DNA of 64,000 nt from JBHYGK01 sp051859045. Lineage in GTDB: Bacteria > Pseudomonadota > Gammaproteobacteria > Xanthomonadales > Xanthomonadaceae. How positions within the stretch are numbered: the first letter of the stretch is position 1; each line of letters starts with the position of its first letter. The stretch is taken from positions 6,540 through 70,539 of the forward strand of contig JBHYGK010000008.1 of NCBI GenBank assembly GCA_051859045.1, in the 5' to 3' direction. Made by a program: the position numbers and the translations under genes. The notes under the pieces were generated by a model. That model saw only the letters and a program-made list of their open reading frames with translations, searched no databases and was not told the origin of the DNA. Positions 60,476 through 64,000 of this stretch are shown one piece after another.

Positions 60476-60495
60476 GCGGGGCCCCCGGGCCCCGC
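60476..60495 (+). terminator. Hairpin after rplY
   Basis: GCGGGGCC (60476-60483) pairs with GGCCCCGC (60488-60495) around CCCG, right after the rplY stop. There is no T-run, so readthrough into pth is likely. Confidence 0.4.
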
Positions 60496-60615
60496 CCCGC
60501 TCCCCAGCGGCACCCGCGCGGCCCGGTCGAGTCTCTCGCCGGGCCGTCGCGTTGATGGCGGCGCCCCGCGCGCCGCGCCGATCCCCCCGCGCCACCCCCT
60601 TCCCACGCGAGCCCC

Positions 60616-61209
60616 ATGCCCGGACTCCGCCTCATCGTCGGCCTCGGCAACCCCGGTCCCGAACACGCCCCGCAGCGCCACAACGCCGGCTTCTGGTTCG
60701 CCGATGCGCTGGCGGCCAAGCTCGGCGCGCGCTTCGCCGTGGACGCCAAGCTGCACGGCGAGGTCGCCAAGGCCAGCCTCGAGGGCCAGCCGGTCTGGCT
60801 GCTCAAGCCCGCCACCTACATGAACGCCAGCGGCCGCGCGGTCAACGCCGCGCTGCGCTACTTCAAGATCGAGCCCGAGGAGGCGCTGCTGGCGCACGAC
60901 GAGCTCGACCTCGCCCCCGGCGTCGCCCGGCTCAAGTTCGACGGCGGCCACGGCGGCCAGAACGGCCTGCGCGACACGATGCAGGCGCTCGGCCACGGCC
61001 GCTTCCACCGCCTGCGCCTCGGCATCGGCCATCCGGGCCACCGCGACAAGGTCACCCCCTGGGTGCTCGGCCGCCCCGGCCGCGACGACGAGGCCGCGAT
61101 CGCGCGCGCCATCGACGACGCGCTGGCGGTCCTGCCCCTGCTCGCGCGCGGCGACGCGAACGAGGCCATGAAGCGACTGCACACCACCACCGACCGCGGC
61201 ACCGCCTGA
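60616..61209 (+). CDS. pth: Peptidyl-tRNA hydrolase
   Basis: Pth releases peptides from prematurely dropped peptidyl-tRNA. The 197-residue protein has LIVGLGNPGPEHAPQRHNAG with the catalytic His, ATYMNASGRAV and HDELDLAPGVARLKFDGGHG with GGQNGLRD following. Length is standard. ychF lies 70 bases downstream, as in many bacteria. Confidence 0.97.
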   Translation: MPGLRLIVGLGNPGPEHAPQRHNAGFWFADALAAKLGARFAVDAKLHGEVAKASLEGQPVWLLKPATYMNASGRAVNAALRYFKIEPEEALLAHDELDLAPGVARLKFDGGHGGQNGLRDTMQALGHGRFHRLRLGIGHPGHRDKVTPWVLGRPGRDDEAAIARAIDDALAVLPLLARGDANEAMKRLHTTTDRGTA

Positions 61210-61279
61210 GCGACCGCGCCCGGCGGGGCAGGGCGATGACGCCCGCCGCGCCTCCACCCCTTCGAACCGGAGCATCCCC

Positions 61280-62371
61280 ATGGGCATCAAGTGCGGCATC
61301 GTCGGCCTGCCGAACGTCGGCAAGTCCACCCTCTTCAACGCGCTGACCAACGCCGGCATCGCCGCGGCCAACTTCCCCTTCTGCACCATCGAGCCCAACG
61401 TGGGCGTGGTGCCGGTGCCGGATCCGCGCCTGCAGCAGCTCGCGGACATCGTGAAGCCGCAGAAGACCATCGCCACCTCGGTGGAGTTCGTCGACATCGC
61501 CGGCCTCGTCGCCGGCGCCTCGAAGGGCGAGGGCCTGGGCAACAAGTTCCTGGCCCACATCCGCGAGGTCGACGCGATCGCCCACGTGGTGCGCTGCTTC
61601 GAGCATGGCGACATCGTGCACGTGGCCGGCAAGGTCGATCCGATCGCCGACATCGAGACCATCGACACCGAGCTGCAGCTGGCCGACCTCGACTGCGTCG
61701 AGAAGGCCTACGCCCGGGCCGAGAAGTCCGCCAAGGCCGGCGACAAGGAGGCCATGGCCCGCAAGGAGGTGCTCGGCCGGCTCCGCGAGGGCCTCGACCA
61801 GGGCCGCTCGGCCCGCGCCCTGGGCCTGTCCGCCGAGGACAAGGCGATCGTGCGCGACCTGTTCCTGATGACCCTCAAGCCGGTGATGTACGTCGCCAAC
61901 GTCCGCGAGGACGGCTTCCACGACAACCCGCACCTCGACCGGGTCCGCGCGCACGCGGCCGCCGAGGGCGCCGAGGTGGTGCCGGTCTGCGCCTCGATCG
62001 AGGAGGAGATGGCTCAGCTCGAGCCGGCCGACCGCGACGAGTTCCTGAAGGACCTGGGCCTCGACGAGCCCGGCCTGAACCGCGTCATCCGCGCCGCCTA
62101 CAGCCTGCTGGGCCTGCAGACCTACTTCACCGCCGGCGTGAAGGAGGTCCGCGCCTGGCAGGTGAAGGCCGGCTCGACCGCCCCGCAGGCGGCGGCGGTG
62201 ATCCACACCGACTTCGAGAAGGGCTTCATCCGCGCCGAGACCATGGCCTTCGACGACTTCGTCCGGCTCAAGGGCGAGGCGGGCTGCAAGGAGGCCGGCC
62301 GGCTGCGCCTGGAGGGCAAGGAGTACGTGGTGCAGGAAGGCGACATCCTGCACTTCCGCTTCAACGTCTGA
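61280..62371 (+). CDS. ychF: Redox-regulated ATPase YchF (OLA1 family)
   Basis: A 363-residue P-loop protein with G1 GLPNVGKSTLFNALT, G3 VDIAGLVAGASKGEGLG, a coiled-coil insertion and a C-terminal TGS domain ending in EGDILHFRFNV. The G4 motif is not the canonical NKxD, in line with its ATP rather than GTP preference. It binds ribosomes and affects the oxidative stress response. It is a core gene found next to pth. Confidence 0.96.
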   Translation: MGIKCGIVGLPNVGKSTLFNALTNAGIAAANFPFCTIEPNVGVVPVPDPRLQQLADIVKPQKTIATSVEFVDIAGLVAGASKGEGLGNKFLAHIREVDAIAHVVRCFEHGDIVHVAGKVDPIADIETIDTELQLADLDCVEKAYARAEKSAKAGDKEAMARKEVLGRLREGLDQGRSARALGLSAEDKAIVRDLFLMTLKPVMYVANVREDGFHDNPHLDRVRAHAAAEGAEVVPVCASIEEEMAQLEPADRDEFLKDLGLDEPGLNRVIRAAYSLLGLQTYFTAGVKEVRAWQVKAGSTAPQAAAVIHTDFEKGFIRAETMAFDDFVRLKGEAGCKEAGRLRLEGKEYVVQEGDILHFRFNV

Positions 62372-62405
62372 GCCCCGGGGCGGTGAAAAAGGTGGCGACA
62401 CCCCG

Positions 62406-62434
62406 TTGACATCCCCCGGTCGGGCCGCGAGAAT
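62406..62434 (+). promoter_or_regulatory. Promoter of the tRNA-Tyr/Gly/Thr-tuf operon
   Basis: TTGACA (62406-62411), a 17-base spacer and GAGAAT (62429-62434) end 13 bases before tRNA-Tyr. The bases after the -10 (GCGCGA) form a GC-rich discriminator, as expected for a stringently controlled stable-RNA promoter. Confidence 0.75.
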
Positions 62435-62447
62435 GCGCGACTCGATT

Positions 62448-62533
62448 GGAGGGATACCCAAGCGGCCAACGGGGGCAGACTGTAAATCTGCTGGCTCACG
62501 CCTTCGGTGGTTCGAATCCACCTCCCTCCACCA
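62448..62533 (+). tRNA. tRNA-Tyr (anticodon GTA)
   Basis: An 86-base class II tRNA with long variable arm and encoded CCA. The acceptor GGAGGGA pairs with TCCCTCC. The anticodon loop CTGTAAA gives GTA. It is the first gene of the tufB-type operon. Confidence 0.97.
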
Positions 62534-62563
62534 AGCGACACGCAACACGGCAACGCCCCGCCC

Positions 62564-62637
<74 letters not shown>

Positions 62638-62678
62638 TTGCACCCCAGGCGCCAGGCGCGGTCGCGACAGTTCAAGGC

Positions 62679-62754
<76 letters not shown>

Positions 62755-62811
62755 CCCCATCGTGGCACCCCCTCACCCATCCCACCTGACACCACCGGAA
62801 CTCACCTCGCC

Positions 62812-64000
<1,189 letters not shown>

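Overview
The window is about 64 kb of very GC-rich bacterial chromosome (most codons end in G or C). It carries a classic gammaproteobacterial gene order. Several traits point to Lysobacterales/Xanthomonadales: tandem DUF1631 genes, an Oar-like TonB-dependent receptor with an N-terminal carboxypeptidase-regulatory domain, S8 peptidases with P-domains, an ihfA-merR overlap and a three-gene pnt transhydrogenase. I cannot fix the genus from the sequence alone. I see no prophage, insertion sequence, integron or CRISPR array; this is mostly core chromosome with a few lineage-specific islands.

Layout. 1-5 kb: nadC (cut by the left edge) and a Trm112-like gene diverge from purE-purK, which converges on sodB. 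grxD, a short-chain dehydrogenase and a MarC-family gene follow as an overlapping run. 5-12 kb: a fused two-domain acyltransferase (OlsF-like), a large Oar-like receptor with a strong terminator, and the nucleotidase ppnN. 12-20 kb: a LytS/FimS-type histidine kinase diverges from a complete type IV pilus minor-pilin operon (fimT/gspH-pilV-pilW-pilX-pilY1-pilE). 20-31 kb: tRNA-Asn, an orphan pseudopilin, uvrB, tRNA-Val, then the translation cluster thrS-infC-rpmI-rplT-pheS-pheT-ihfA-merR, ending in tRNA-Pro. 31-34.6 kb: proline iminopeptidase, a Nudix hydrolase, an ExoIX-like nuclease and a nitroreductase. 34.7-43.3 kb: two tandem DUF1631 genes, pntAA-pntAB-pntB, a small membrane protein and sufT. 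43.6-48.3 kb: two tandem secreted subtilisin-like proteases sharing a 453-bp block with no differences. 48.4-55 kb: a short asparaginase-domain protein, a DUF2069 protein, wrbA, yihY, a TlpA-like thioredoxin, ppk2, prfA and hemA. 55-64 kb: a TPR protein, lolB, ispE, tRNA-Gln, prs, rplY, pth and ychF, an order also known from Pseudomonas. Last come tRNA-Tyr, tRNA-Gly, tRNA-Thr and tuf (the tufB operon), with tuf ending one base pair before its expected stop codon at the right edge.

How the parts work together. Many genes are translationally coupled through ATGA or GTGA overlaps (purE/purK, grxD/SDR/MarC, pilW/pilX, pntAB/pntB, wrbA/DUF2069, yihY/thioredoxin, TPR/lolB/ispE). The pilus operon encodes the minor pilins and the PilY1 adhesin/tip subunit of a twitching-type pilus. 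The kinase next to it belongs to the family that controls the same operon in Pseudomonas. The translation cluster shows several candidate RNA-level controls: a terminator hairpin directly in front of thrS, an ATC start for infC, and a hairpin-rich leader before rpmI-rplT.

The observations I rate highest are the kinase/pilus pairing with a candidate AlgR-type site, the recent gene-conversion tract between the two proteases, the tandem DUF1631 pair, the thrS leader hairpin, and a four-copy 15-bp tandem repeat that forms the pilV leader sequence. No entirely new system is demonstrated; the DUF1631 pair is the best candidate for uncharacterised function.
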